Below, one piece after another: positions 1 to 8,163 of a DNA stretch of 38,078 bases. This stretch comes from Candidatus Poribacteria bacterium (GTDB lineage: Bacteria; Poribacteria; WGA-4E; UBA9662): NCBI GenBank assembly GCA_012963885.1, contig DTUY01000363.1, forward strand, positions 1,484 through 39,561, written 5' to 3'. The translations under genes and the position numbers were made by a program. Under the pieces are notes generated by a model that was not told the DNA's origin, searched no databases, and saw only the letters and a program-made list of their open reading frames with translations. Numbering within the stretch: position 1 is the first letter of the stretch; every line of letters starts with the position of its first letter.

Positions 1-1
1 T

Positions 2-247
2 GTTGTGCCGGAACCGGACGATTTACATGGAGAGGTGCCGCGGGCGGTAATTGCCTTAAAGCCCCAGGAAAGTGCATCCAAAAATAATATCCTCGATCTA
101 TGCCGGAGAAATCTTGGTAGGCATCAGATACCGCGAATTGTTGAATTCGTTGATCAGTTACCGAAATCTCCAACGGGGAAAATTCTCAAGCGAGAATTGA
201 TCTGCAAAGGTGAAATTGAGCGAGGTATTGATATCCGAATCAATTAA
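2..247 (+). CDS. AMP-dependent acyl-CoA synthetase/ligase, C-terminal fragment
   Basis: This is the 3' end of a gene that enters from the left edge; only about 81 codons are visible and the real start lies outside the window. The visible part matches the small C-terminal lid domain of the ANL (acyl-CoA synthetase/NRPS adenylation) superfamily. It has the pattern 'LGRHQIPR...VDQLPKSPTGKILKREL', whose Lys after PTG is the conserved catalytic lysine of the adenylation half-reaction. Members activate a carboxylic acid to acyl-AMP and transfer it to CoA or a carrier. The substrate cannot be told from this fragment. A good promoter follows directly (276-305), so this gene ends a transcription unit. 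Confidence 0.85.
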   Translation, partial: VVPEPDDLHGEVPRAVIALKPQESASKNNILDLCRRNLGRHQIPRIVEFVDQLPKSPTGKILKRELICKGEIERGIDIRIN

Positions 248-275
248 CCCGAGCGTTTATAAGCAGCGTTTTCAA

Positions 276-305
276 TTGACGGGTTGTTTGCGAGGATGAT
301 ATAAT
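276..305 (+). promoter_or_regulatory. Sigma70-type promoter upstream of the small ORF and rph-rdgB
   Basis: A -35 TTGACG (276-281) and a -10 TATAAT (300-305) are separated by 18 bp, and TG at 297-298 gives an extended -10. Transcription would start near 312, just before the small ORF at 326, and could continue into rph. Confidence 0.7.
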
Positions 306-325
306 CCTAGCTTTTAAAGTCCGGC

Positions 326-673
326 ATGGGTGGTTTTGTGCTAGCAGTGGATTTGAATAAGACGCTTTTCTATCGTCACCGCGGTTTTGATCGCGAAGGC
401 TTCGCCAAGTCTGTCGAGTTAGCTAAAGATAGGCTAAAGCAGTTGAGGAGTGAAATTGATGTTGGAATAGATTTTCAGTTTGTCAATGATCCTTCTATTC
501 CCCATTCAGTATCTGTAGAAAAGATACCAATAGTTAGTACTACATTGTCTGTCCCTCACTCGGTTCGAGTTCCATATTCCGCTCCAAACATCACGCAGTC
601 TGTGCCCAATTACCAACAAATCAACTCTTCTATTAATCAAATTGATTTTCCTAGTCTTGATCTTTATGGGTAG
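326..673 (+). CDS. Small hypothetical protein (115 aa)
   Basis: I do not recognise this protein. The N-terminal half (about residues 1-55) is mixed and charged, with a helix-like K/R/E-rich stretch around 28-45. The C-terminal half is Ser/Pro/Val/Ile-rich with recurring 'PHSV'/'PYSAP' motifs (residues about 58-105) and looks extended or low-complexity. There is no signal peptide and no membrane segment. The start is uncertain: the ATG at 326 lies only about 14 nt from the predicted transcript start and has no Shine-Dalgarno sequence, and in-frame GTGs at 338 and 347 are alternatives. It sits alone between a strong promoter and rph, so it may be a real short gene or part of a leader. Composition is like its neighbours. 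Confidence 0.4.
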   Translation: MGGFVLAVDLNKTLFYRHRGFDREGFAKSVELAKDRLKQLRSEIDVGIDFQFVNDPSIPHSVSVEKIPIVSTTLSVPHSVRVPYSAPNITQSVPNYQQINSSINQIDFPSLDLYG

Positions 674-713
674 TTGAAATTGTAATCAAAATAGTATATT
701 GTAAGGAGAGTAA

Positions 714-1475
714 ATGCAAAGATCTGATGGTCGCCGCCAGGATCAGATGCGACCTGTGACCATCATAAGACATTACCTGCAGCATCCGGAAGGGTCGGTG
801 TTGATTCAGGTTGGAGGTACTGAAGTGATATGCACAGCTTCAATCGAAGATGAGAGACCTCGTTTTATGAAAACACAGAATATTCGGAATAAAGGCTGGG
901 TTACTGCTGAGTACTCAATGTTACCTAGATCCACGCATGATCGGATGCAGCGCGAGATTACACGTGGACGGGCTGGTGGAAGGACTCAAGAAATCCAACG
1001 TTTAATTGGAAGGTCAATGCGTGCTATCACTGATCTTGAGGTGCTTGGAGAACGTACCATTTGGATTGACTGTGATGTCATTCAGGCTGATGGTGGTACT
1101 CGAACATCAGCGATCACTGGAGCATTTATTGCTTTATGGGATGCTTGTAAATGGCTAAAAGATTGTGGCGCAATCAAGGACGTTCCGATTGAAACTAATG
1201 TCGCCGCAATCAGCGTTGGTGTGATTGATGGTGTGCTGATGCTTGATTTGTCTTACGAAGAGGACTCCAGAGCGGATGTAGATATGAATATTGTCATGGC
1301 GGGAGATGGCAGATTCATTGAGTTGCAGGGAACAGCCGAAGAAAGTCCCTTTTCACAAAGTGAGCTTGATCAGATGATAGGGCTTGGGACCGCTGGAGTT
1401 GGCGATCTGGTTCGGTTACAAAATCGAATTATTGATGAGAACTTAGATGAAGCTAGTATTGGCAACGCTCAATAG
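714..1475 (+). CDS. rph: Ribonuclease PH
   Basis: This is a phosphorolytic 3'-5' exoribonuclease that trims tRNA 3' ends using phosphate and forms a hexameric ring of dimers. The 253-residue length is normal for the family. The start has a good Shine-Dalgarno (AAGGAG, 702-707). Recognisable family blocks are 'RSDGR..DQMRPV' at the N-terminus, '[14 protein letters not shown]' (about 61-74), '[17 protein letters not shown]' (about 86-102), '[17 protein letters not shown]' (about 118-134) and '[12 protein letters not shown]' (about 203-214). The basic '[14 protein letters not shown]' block carries the phosphate and RNA-binding arginines. Its 3' end overlaps the start of rdgB by 29 nt, the common bacterial rph-rdgB pairing, so the two are co-translated. 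Confidence 0.97.
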   Translation: MQRSDGRRQDQMRPVTIIRHYLQHPEGSVLIQVGGTEVICTASIEDERPRFMKTQNIRNKGWVTAEYSMLPRSTHDRMQREITRGRAGGRTQEIQRLIGRSMRAITDLEVLGERTIWIDCDVIQADGGTRTSAITGAFIALWDACKWLKDCGAIKDVPIETNVAAISVGVIDGVLMLDLSYEEDSRADVDMNIVMAGDGRFIELQGTAEESPFSQSELDQMIGLGTAGVGDLVRLQNRIIDENLDEASIGNAQ

Positions 1476-2043
1476 TGGGAAAATTGCTGAGTTTCGACAA
1501 ATACTAATGGATAAAAGCTTCGTCAACGTGCGCTCACTTCTTGATTATCCGACTATCCCTGGTATAATTGAGAGTCGAAGGACTTTTGCTGGAAACGCAA
1601 TTAAAAAAGCAGTGGAGGTGTCAAAACACATAAATGCTGTCACCATTGCTGATGACTCCGGTTTGGAGATTGATGCACTTGATGGTGAACCAGGGGTTCT
1701 TTCTGCACGGTATGCCGGTGAGAATTCAACGCCAGGTCAATTAATTACTAAAGTATTAAAAAGGCTTGAGAAAACACCTGATGTTGAGCGGACAGCTCGA
1801 TTTAGGTGTGCAATTGCGTTGGTGATACCAAGTTGTGAGGAAACGGTGATTGAAGTTGTTGAAGGTGTTTGTGAGGGAAAAGTCACCCTTAACAAGCGCG
1901 GAGAACACGGGTTTGGCTATGATCCAATCTTTGTTCCTTTGGGGTATAACCAAACTTTTGCTGAACTTGGGTCAGAAATTAAGAATAAGATTAGTCATCG
2001 TGCCAAGGCATTGGGGATGATAATGAAACTTATACTCTCTTAA
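1447..2043 (+). CDS. rdgB: dITP/XTP pyrophosphatase (non-canonical purine NTPase)
   Basis: A house-cleaning enzyme of the Ham1/RdgB family that hydrolyses dITP, ITP and XTP to monophosphates and so keeps deaminated purines out of nucleic acids. The 198-residue length is typical. The N-terminal '[10 protein letters not shown]' (residues 5-15) is the nucleotide-binding signature. '[23 protein letters not shown]' (68-91) contains the metal-binding acidic residues, and 'GFGYDPIF' (about 156-163) forms the base pocket. It starts inside rph, 29 nt before the rph stop, which implies translational coupling. This start is chosen because it gives the conserved N-terminus exactly. Confidence 0.96.
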   Translation: MKLVLATLNSGKIAEFRQILMDKSFVNVRSLLDYPTIPGIIESRRTFAGNAIKKAVEVSKHINAVTIADDSGLEIDALDGEPGVLSARYAGENSTPGQLITKVLKRLEKTPDVERTARFRCAIALVIPSCEETVIEVVEGVCEGKVTLNKRGEHGFGYDPIFVPLGYNQTFAELGSEIKNKISHRAKALGMIMKLILS

Positions 2044-2070
2044 GGTATACAGTTACAAGGAGTGCATATT

Positions 2071-2646
2071 ATGAGTCAGCAGTATTCACAAATTGTAAAA
2101 AAGATAATTACGGAACTGGAATCTCGCGATCCATGTCCCTCGCTTTCTCCAACTGAGGATTGGAATTCTGAACTAACCATCAGAATCGAAAATTATTCAC
2201 TTGGAGAATTGTTTGATGGTTTTGCTGTCACAGATTCAGAGTTTGGCGATTGTGTTAAGAGTGGCTTGTTGCTCTGGAATGACGCGCTCGATTCGTCACA
2301 TAAGATTGTGCAGAACATTGGAACTAAAACAGGGAATTACTGGCACGCTATTATGCATCGCCGCGAAAGTGACTACAGCAATGCAAAATACTGGTTTGGC
2401 CGAGTCGGCAAGCATCCAATTTACTTTCAACTTCATCGGCATGCGATGGAATTGTCTCAGACTGAACAACTGGGAGAGTACACAGATATACTTGAATCCA
2501 ATGAAGAGTGGAATGCCGTTCAATTCGTTGACTGGTGTCAGGCAGCAGAGAGTTTAGATGATAGGGTGAAAAATTTTCTTGAACAGCTACAACTCAAAGA
2601 AATAGGGTTACTCATTGATTTCTCCTGTAAAAATGCGTTGATATAA
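2071..2646 (+). CDS. Conserved-looking hypothetical protein with 'HAIMHRRE..YSNAKYWFGRVG' core
   Basis: The function is not known to me. The start is the ATG at 2071, set by an AAGGAG Shine-Dalgarno at 2057-2062; an in-frame GTG at 2062 would put the ribosome site inside the gene. The product is about 191 residues, soluble, with no signal peptide or membrane helix. The strongest block is His/Arg-rich: 'WHAIMHRRE' then 'DYSNAKYWFGRVGKHP' (about residues 90-115), followed by a 'FVDWC' element (about 152-156). I recall similar 'H.(I/C)(M/L)HR.E.D..N(A/S)(K)YWF.RVG.HP' patterns in uncharacterised proteins of planctomycete-like bacteria, but I cannot confirm this here. It lies 27 nt after rdgB and ends in a strong terminator, so it closes the rph-rdgB unit. 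Confidence 0.75.
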   Translation: MSQQYSQIVKKIITELESRDPCPSLSPTEDWNSELTIRIENYSLGELFDGFAVTDSEFGDCVKSGLLLWNDALDSSHKIVQNIGTKTGNYWHAIMHRRESDYSNAKYWFGRVGKHPIYFQLHRHAMELSQTEQLGEYTDILESNEEWNAVQFVDWCQAAESLDDRVKNFLEQLQLKEIGLLIDFSCKNALI

Positions 2647-2673
2647 TTAAAGTTAAAGTTTAGAAGGAATAAC

Positions 2674-2715
2674 AAAAAGCCAAGCAGAAGATTAAACTAG
2701 CTGCTTGGCTTTTTT
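2674..2715 (+). terminator. Intrinsic terminator after the 2071-2646 gene
   Basis: A perfect 14-bp stem is formed by 2674-2687 and 2701-2714 with a 13-nt loop, and the descending arm runs directly into a U tract. It closes the rph-rdgB-unknown unit. It also stands just in front of the decayed aminotransferase remnant. Confidence 0.88.
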
Positions 2716-2749
2716 GGGAATTCATTTAGGTGAGGGAATACCTAATAAA

Positions 2750-3875
2750 TTGATCCCGATATGTCGTCCGTGGATCGGGAAAGAAGAAATCGATGCAATC
2801 GGTCGGGTCATCGATTCAAAATGGATTAGTACTGGGTCTAAGACAGCAGAATTTGAACAGAAATTTGCCGAATATATTGGTGTCAAGCATGCAATTGCAG
2901 TCAGTTCCTGCACGGCTGCTTTACACTTATCATTGGTTGCAGCTGGGATTGAATCTGGCGATGAAATCATAAACCCTATACATTTACTGCTACAGCAGAA
3001 GCAATCAGCCATGCTCATGCAATTCCGGTATTTGTGGATATAGATCCGTTAGATCTCAATATTGATGTCTCGCGGATTGAGGGAAAAGATTACGTCGCGT
3101 ACCAAATCAATACTACCGGTTCATATTGCTGGTTATCCATGCGATATGGAATCAATTACTGATATTTGCCGAAAGTACAATTCAATATCTGTTGATAATG
3201 CTATCATAACTCGATATCGAGGACAAATGATTGGGAATCTCGGAGACCTCTTTCAGCTTTTACGCTACTAAGAACCTAGCAACGGGTGGAGGGGGAATGA
3301 TCATTACCAACAACGATCAATTTGCCAAAGAGATTAGAGTAATGCAGTTACATGGGATTGACAAAGACGCATGGGAACGTCAGCAACGCGTAATGTATGG
3401 TATTATGAAGTGGTTTCTCAAGGTTATGAATGCAATATGACAGACATTCAAGCAGTCATGGGGTTATGTTAATTAGCCAAAATCAAGGAGCAATATCAAA
3501 TCCGTAAATATTTTGCAACTTTGTATGGAGAAGGTTTTAGCAATGTGCCCGCGATTATCATAACCTTCAGAATCTAAATTAGGGCGTCATGCTTGGCACC
3601 TTTATATTATTCAACTTTCTATCTATTGAGGCATTTGGAGTTGACTGAGATTAGCTTATTAATAGAATGCGCCAGGAGAATATTGAGTGTGGAGTGCACT
3701 ATATCCCCTCAACCTGCTTCCACTCTATCAAAAAAAATATAGTTATTGTCGAGGCGATTTTCCAAATGCCAAATCATCTTTCCAATGCGTTGTTAGTTTG
3801 TCGATACACCCAGTTTTGAAAGATGAAGATATTGATCTCGTCATTGAGGTAGCAAGATCAATTCTTGCTGGTTGA
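2750..3875 (+). pseudogene. DegT/DnrJ/EryC1/StrS-type sugar aminotransferase, decayed
   Basis: The family's landmarks can be read in order but in three different frames. 'IPICRPWIGKEEIDAI..VIDSKWISTG' and 'AVSSCTAALHLSL.AAGI' are in the frame from 2750. '[18 protein letters not shown]' starts at 2980 in another frame. '[16 protein letters not shown]' follows near 3095 after a further shift. 'SFSFYATKNL.TGGGGM', with the PLP-binding Lys, begins near 3246. 'YECNMTDIQAVMGL' then runs into a TAA near 3470, and the C-terminal 'DEDIDLVIEVARSIL' closes at 3875. At least four frameshifts plus stops are needed, so this is not a sequencing slip. The usual 'EDAAHA' block is also altered to 'DNAIIT'. The ancestor would have been a PLP-dependent nucleotide-sugar aminotransferase of about 370 residues. 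Confidence 0.9.
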
Positions 3876-3897
3876 TGTTAATGTTATTGCCCAAGAA

Positions 3898-5172
3898 ATG
3901 AAGAAGAAGAAATCGCAGAGAAAATTTACACCCGTGTTTTTTATCTTTGCTATTTTGGGTTGGGGTGGATATTGGTTCTCTCCCTATTTACTTGATTCTA
4001 TCCCGCCCATTCTTAAGGTAGGGAAACTAATAGATCAAGAAATTTATAGTGGTAAAATCGATGTAGAAATTATGTCGACAGATCCAACACATCGATCAAC
4101 AGGTCTAAAGTCTGTCACAGCACAGATTGATCAAGACATTCCGATAAAGCTGGAAAAGCGCAAACGATTCAGTAGATTTTATACGAACCGACCTCCTGCT
4201 CCATTCGTAATTGATACGACCAATCTGGATGAGGGTTTTCACAGCATTACCGTAGTTGCGACTGACAAATCACGAAACAGGAACCACAGTCAAGTCCAAT
4301 ATACTTTTTTTGTTGACAATCAGCAAACAAGAATTGAGACTCTCCCAGATTTAATAAGTGCAAAACAAGGACAGACATCGGCAATTTTTATCAAGACGAG
4401 TGAGCCTGCGACGAAAGTCAAAGCGAGAATATTTGATAAAGATTATAGTTGCTATCCGATCAAGGTTGATTCTAGCCAAGGGTATTTTTATCGATTACTT
4501 ATTGGCGTGGGTGTGCAAGAGAGCGTCGGTATTCATCCAATGATGGTCTCGATGACTGATCAGGTGGAGCGTGTAATAGAGAAGACCTTTTTTGCCAGAG
4601 TTGGCAGAATTGAATTTGCACACGGTGGGTATGTAAAACTATCGCCAGAAAAGAAAAAGGTTATGATGGATAAGTCAAAGAGCCATGAGGATAATGCCAA
4701 GCGTTGGGAAGCATACAACCAAGCGAACAAGACAGCAGGGCAACTTTGGAGAGGGCATTTTATTCGACCTGCTTTAGGGGGGGTGACATCGCCGTTCGGG
4801 AAATATCGTGAATACAATACGGGTGTGAAACGGCATCATCTTGGAATCGACATTGCGAATCAAGTTGGAACGGCCATATACGTGGGGAACAGTGGTATTG
4901 TAACTCTGGTGGATAATTTACACATATATGGCAAAACCGTGGTCATTAATCATGGACAGGGCGTTTCAACGAGCTATAATCATCTCAGCGAAGTTAAGGT
5001 TGAAATTGGTCGTCAAGTAGAAAAAGGGCAGGAGATTGGGTTAATGGGAGCGACCGGTCAGGTGACTGGTTCTCATTTACATTGGGGGATGGTTGTAAAT
5101 GGAACTGCGATTAATGCAGAGCAATGGATCGATCAGGACTTTTCATATGACGAAGAGATTTTAGGACAATGA
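3898..5172 (+). CDS. M23-family (LytM-type) metallopeptidase, membrane-anchored
   Basis: A probable zinc endopeptidase acting on peptidoglycan cross-links or bridges. The ATG at 3898 is preferred; an in-frame TTG at 3865 would overlap the pseudogene. An N-terminal signal-anchor ('FTPVFFIFAILGWGGYWF', about residues 9-26) is followed by an Ig-like region (about 50-140), a linker, and the M23 domain (about 290-410). The zinc ligands are present: H314 and D318 in 'HHLGID', and H393-x-H395 in 'SHLHWG'. The 'SPFG...' entry loop and 'GQEIGLMGATGQ' glycine turn are also intact. It heads a tight operon and overlaps the next gene by 4 nt (ATGA). The Shine-Dalgarno is weak, so the exact start is uncertain. 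Confidence 0.9.
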   Translation: MKKKKSQRKFTPVFFIFAILGWGGYWFSPYLLDSIPPILKVGKLIDQEIYSGKIDVEIMSTDPTHRSTGLKSVTAQIDQDIPIKLEKRKRFSRFYTNRPPAPFVIDTTNLDEGFHSITVVATDKSRNRNHSQVQYTFFVDNQQTRIETLPDLISAKQGQTSAIFIKTSEPATKVKARIFDKDYSCYPIKVDSSQGYFYRLLIGVGVQESVGIHPMMVSMTDQVERVIEKTFFARVGRIEFAHGGYVKLSPEKKKVMMDKSKSHEDNAKRWEAYNQANKTAGQLWRGHFIRPALGGVTSPFGKYREYNTGVKRHHLGIDIANQVGTAIYVGNSGIVTLVDNLHIYGKTVVINHGQGVSTSYNHLSEVKVEIGRQVEKGQEIGLMGATGQVTGSHLHWGMVVNGTAINAEQWIDQDFSYDEEILGQ

Positions 5173-5723
5173 TCGTTAAGAAACTGGACTTGAAACAAAC
5201 GGTTCCAAGTCCAATTTGCTTGTCATGTGATGTTTGCTGCCATTTTCTCGATCAAGATAGTTTTATGGCGCCAGTTTTCACCCCCAAAGAGCGAGAACGA
5301 GCAATTGAAGCTGGATTTTCCCAAGGCCTTTTCAACCCTACTGCCGATGGTAAGAGTTCACGGATTCGACTGAGGGCTTATGACGAAATGTTTATTTGTC
5401 CTGCCTTTTTACCTGAAACGGGGGAATGTTCCATTTATTCGATCCGTCCTCTTGATTGTCAGATATATCCATTTGTGATTGTGTTCGATGAAGATCGAAA
5501 ACGGGTTCTGCTCTGTGTTGATCAAATTTGCCCATATACGGAGATAGAAATCTCTAAATTTCACCAGGACGCAAATCGGGTTGTTGCATTTTTGGAATCA
5601 GATGCAGTAATGTCAGAAATTGCCGAGAGCCGGAGTTTAGTTGGTTCACATCTGGAAACTGTAACGGTTATTCGTCCTCTAGACAGGCTGACCTCTTATC
5701 TTACTCAGACCATTAACAATTGA
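5169..5723 (+). CDS. YkgJ-family (UPF0153) cysteine-cluster protein
   Basis: A 184-residue soluble protein with the CxxCxxCC start cluster (C17, C20, C23, C24), then 'FICPAF', 'GECSIYSIRPLDCQIYPF' and a late 'CVDQICP'. This arrangement is the signature of the YkgJ/CxxCxxCC family, thought to bind zinc or an iron-sulfur cluster. The cellular function is not established. The ATG overlaps the stop of the M23 gene (ATGA), indicating translational coupling. The downstream DUF2156 reading frame is open into the last codons of this gene. Confidence 0.88.
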   Translation: MIVKKLDLKQTVPSPICLSCDVCCHFLDQDSFMAPVFTPKERERAIEAGFSQGLFNPTADGKSSRIRLRAYDEMFICPAFLPETGECSIYSIRPLDCQIYPFVIVFDEDRKRVLLCVDQICPYTEIEISKFHQDANRVVAFLESDAVMSEIAESRSLVGSHLETVTVIRPLDRLTSYLTQTINN

Positions 5724-6594
5724 TGATAAACCCATTTTTGACAGCTATGCGTGTCAAGTAGACACAAAGTTGTCGAGCTATGCTTTTGTGTCAAACTGGA
5801 TTTGGCAAGATCTCTTTGATTTTAAGTGGACAGTTATTAACGATCAATTTTGCCTTTTTGTCAGACAAATAGATAGCTTTTTTATGCCGATTATGCCGAT
5901 GGGTAGGCGGTTCAACCAGAATACGATCCGGTATGCTTGGGATTTGATGATCGCTAATAGCCAAAATGATCAGATTGTTCGGATTGAAACTGTGCCTGAT
6001 GAAAAGCTTCCCCTTTTTCATCTCTTGGGGTTTCAGCCCTTTTTAAGAGAGACAGAATACCTTTACAGCACAAATCAACTCACTCACCTCCACGGAAATT
6101 CTTATAAAAGTAAGAGGTCGTCGATAAATAGTCTTATCCGAAGTGGGCAGAATCTCCGGATTGATGCGTATCGACCAGCAATGCGTGATCAATGCCTGGA
6201 ATTGTATCATAGATGGCAATTGGAACGTCAGACAAAATATGACAATGCCATATACCATGCCATGCTGGCAGATTCTTTGGTCGCTTATAAATCTAGTTTA
6301 ATCCATTTTAAGCAACTTGGATTGGTTGGTTTGTTGGGTTACGTTAACGGGGAACTTAGAGCGTATACTTGTGGATATCAGTTGAATCATCAAGTATTTT
6401 GCATTTTGTTTGAAGTGGTTGATCTCTCAGTTAAGGGGTTCCCACAATTTATTTTTCGGGAATTTTGTCGTGGTCGGTCAGAACGTTGGCTTAACACGAT
6501 GGGAGACTCAAATCTCGATAATCTGCGGAAAGTGAAGTTGTCATATCGCCCAAGCCAAACGATTCCAGTTTATAACGTCAGATATGAGAAATGA
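5698..6594 (+). CDS. DUF2156-type (GNAT-fold) acyltransferase-like protein, probable non-AUG start
   Basis: This resembles the DUF2156 / phosphatidylglycerol-lysyltransferase C-terminal family, a tandem GNAT-like fold with aminoacyl- or acyl-transferase activity in some members. Supporting blocks are 'YLYSTNQLTHLHG..YKSKR..IN.LI' (central, about residues 113-140) and the C-terminal 'GDSNLDNLRKVKLSYRP'. No substrate can be assigned. The first standard start is TTG at 5770, giving 274 aa, but the frame stays open back to 5692. The intervening codons read 'LRPLTIDDKPIFDSYACQV', which looks like the normal family N-terminus. ATC at 5698 or ATT at 5719 are the only non-standard candidates, both overlapping the YkgJ gene; the boundary given here is therefore tentative. 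It overlaps the next gene by 4 nt (ATGA). Confidence 0.75.
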   Translation: MLLRPLTIDDKPIFDSYACQVDTKLSSYAFVSNWIWQDLFDFKWTVINDQFCLFVRQIDSFFMPIMPMGRRFNQNTIRYAWDLMIANSQNDQIVRIETVPDEKLPLFHLLGFQPFLRETEYLYSTNQLTHLHGNSYKSKRSSINSLIRSGQNLRIDAYRPAMRDQCLELYHRWQLERQTKYDNAIYHAMLADSLVAYKSSLIHFKQLGLVGLLGYVNGELRAYTCGYQLNHQVFCILFEVVDLSVKGFPQFIFREFCRGRSERWLNTMGDSNLDNLRKVKLSYRPSQTIPVYNVRYEK

Positions 6595-7298
6595 AAGTCG
6601 CATCTATTTTTCTTAACGGCTACTACAACTTCGATCAGATACGATTTTATCGGGACGAAATTGAATCTGCACTTGAACACGACGTCCCACTAATTTGTGC
6701 GGATGGTGGTATTCGTATATTCCAAATGTGTGATCTTGTCCCGACTGTCCTAATTGGGGACCTCGATTCAATACCAAATTTCACAACGATCGATGAACTG
6801 AAACAATCTGGCGTGAACATTATTGATAAATGGATTGGGAAAACTGATAAAGATTATACGGATGGTCAACTTGCAGTCGTGCATGCACTCAGTGTGTTGG
6901 GATGTAATTATATTGTTATTTACGGGAGTTTTCCGACCTCTTCTGATGCTGACCATTTCCTTGGTAATCTCAAGTTGATGCGTTTTGGCTTTTGTATGTC
7001 ACTAGTTCCATCGAACTTCCAGGCAGAGATGCGAGATGTTTTTCAGGCGATTTATTTCGTTACATCTCGGATTGAGATTGATCGTAAAAATGAGAAATTA
7101 CAGTATATTTCCTTAATTGCTGAACATGGAAACGTCAACGTGAAAAGTAGTATTGGTTTGCGATGGGATGTGTCTAACCTGTGGATTGATCCTGATCAGC
7201 CAAAGGCACTACGAAACGTATTCATGTCAGAAGTTGATCAAGTTATTATTGAGTTGGCTGAGGATTCTGATCCTGTCTATATTATTCATAATTGGTGA
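6591..7298 (+). CDS. thiN: Thiamine pyrophosphokinase family protein
   Basis: A probable thiamine pyrophosphokinase, which transfers pyrophosphate from ATP to thiamine to make TPP. The 235-residue length fits. Visible motifs are 'ADGG' (37-40), 'GDLDS' (56-60, metal and nucleotide site), 'KDYTDGQLA' (87-95, equivalent of the usual D-x-TD block) and 'SSDADHFLGNL' (117-127, equivalent of GGR.DH.LANL, although the normal glycine/arginine pair is replaced by SSDA). The changed third motif makes substrate specificity less certain. The start overlaps the DUF2156 stop (ATGA) and the gene is followed 10 nt later by lpxI, so this is mid-operon. Confidence 0.85.
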   Translation: MKVASIFLNGYYNFDQIRFYRDEIESALEHDVPLICADGGIRIFQMCDLVPTVLIGDLDSIPNFTTIDELKQSGVNIIDKWIGKTDKDYTDGQLAVVHALSVLGCNYIVIYGSFPTSSDADHFLGNLKLMRFGFCMSLVPSNFQAEMRDVFQAIYFVTSRIEIDRKNEKLQYISLIAEHGNVNVKSSIGLRWDVSNLWIDPDQPKALRNVFMSEVDQVIIELAEDSDPVYIIHNW

Positions 7299-7308
7299 GA
7301 TATGAAAA

Positions 7309-8112
7309 ATGAAAAAACTGGGTATTATATCTGGTTCTGGGGATTTGCCATTTCTGCTTGCGGAATCCGCAGTCAATCACGGGATGTTGCCAATCGTTGT
7401 CCAAGTTACGCGAGATCTGTCCCCTAAATTGGGGCAAATTGCTAACCAGATCCATTCAATCGGCATTGGGCAAATCCGAAAAATTATCAAGCTATTCCTT
7501 GATTCTGGTGTTGATGAAGTTTCAATCATTGGAAAAATCGAGAAAAGCATTCTACTCAATCCGCTTCAACTAGACACTGCGGCCATTAGAATTTTATCGC
7601 AACTTCCTAACAAAGGGGATCGAGCGATTATGAAGGCAGCAATTAACTACTTTGAGAGAAAAGGAGTAAAGATAATTGATCAAACACGTTACCTTAAGAA
7701 TTTGTTGCCTGCCGCGGGAGTTTTGACTAAGCGAAAGCCCACAGGATCTCAATGGCAAGATATTAAGTATGGTATCGAATTGGCTCGCCAGGTTGCGGGT
7801 GTGGATATTGGCCAGACTGTGGTGGTTAAAAATATGATTCCAATTGCAATTGAGGCCATTGAAGGAACAGACTCTACAATCGAGCGCGGTGGAGCATTAG
7901 GTGGAAAAGGAATTGTGGTTGCCAAAGCAGCTGCGCCTGACCACGATTTCCGGATTGATGTCCCGACAGTCGGGGAGCAAACACTGAAGTTGCTTCATCA
8001 AGCTGAAGGAAGCGTATTAGCATTTGAAGCAGGTAGGGCTTTCTTACTAAACGGCGACCACCTCTCTCAGACCGCAGACCAACTAAAAATATCCTTGGTA
8101 GCAGTTAGCTGA
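7309..8112 (+). CDS. lpxI: UDP-2,3-diacylglucosamine pyrophosphatase LpxI
   Basis: LpxI (DUF1009 family) hydrolyses UDP-2,3-diacylglucosamine to lipid X and UMP in lipid A synthesis, at the cytoplasmic side of the inner membrane. It is the analogue used by bacteria that lack LpxH. The 267-residue length is normal. Family features are the N-terminal 'GIISGSGDLPFLLAE' (4-18), 'LPNKGDRA' (99-106), 'LLPAAGVLTKRKPT' (132-145), 'IEAIEGTDSTIERGG' (181-195) and 'DFRIDVPTVG' (213-222), whose Asp-containing block corresponds to the conserved catalytic region. It is the last gene of the 3.9-8.1 kb operon. Its presence is the clearest sign of a lipid-A-bearing outer membrane. Confidence 0.95.
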   Translation: MKKLGIISGSGDLPFLLAESAVNHGMLPIVVQVTRDLSPKLGQIANQIHSIGIGQIRKIIKLFLDSGVDEVSIIGKIEKSILLNPLQLDTAAIRILSQLPNKGDRAIMKAAINYFERKGVKIIDQTRYLKNLLPAAGVLTKRKPTGSQWQDIKYGIELARQVAGVDIGQTVVVKNMIPIAIEAIEGTDSTIERGGALGGKGIVVAKAAAPDHDFRIDVPTVGEQTLKLLHQAEGSVLAFEAGRAFLLNGDHLSQTADQLKISLVAVS

Positions 8113-8163
8113 GTTTACTTATTAACAGAAACAAATGTTCAGAAGGAACAGGATATTTGTTTG

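Noticed and set aside
1756..1953. 65-aa open frame on the - strand
   Set aside because: It is antisense to rdgB, which has full family support.
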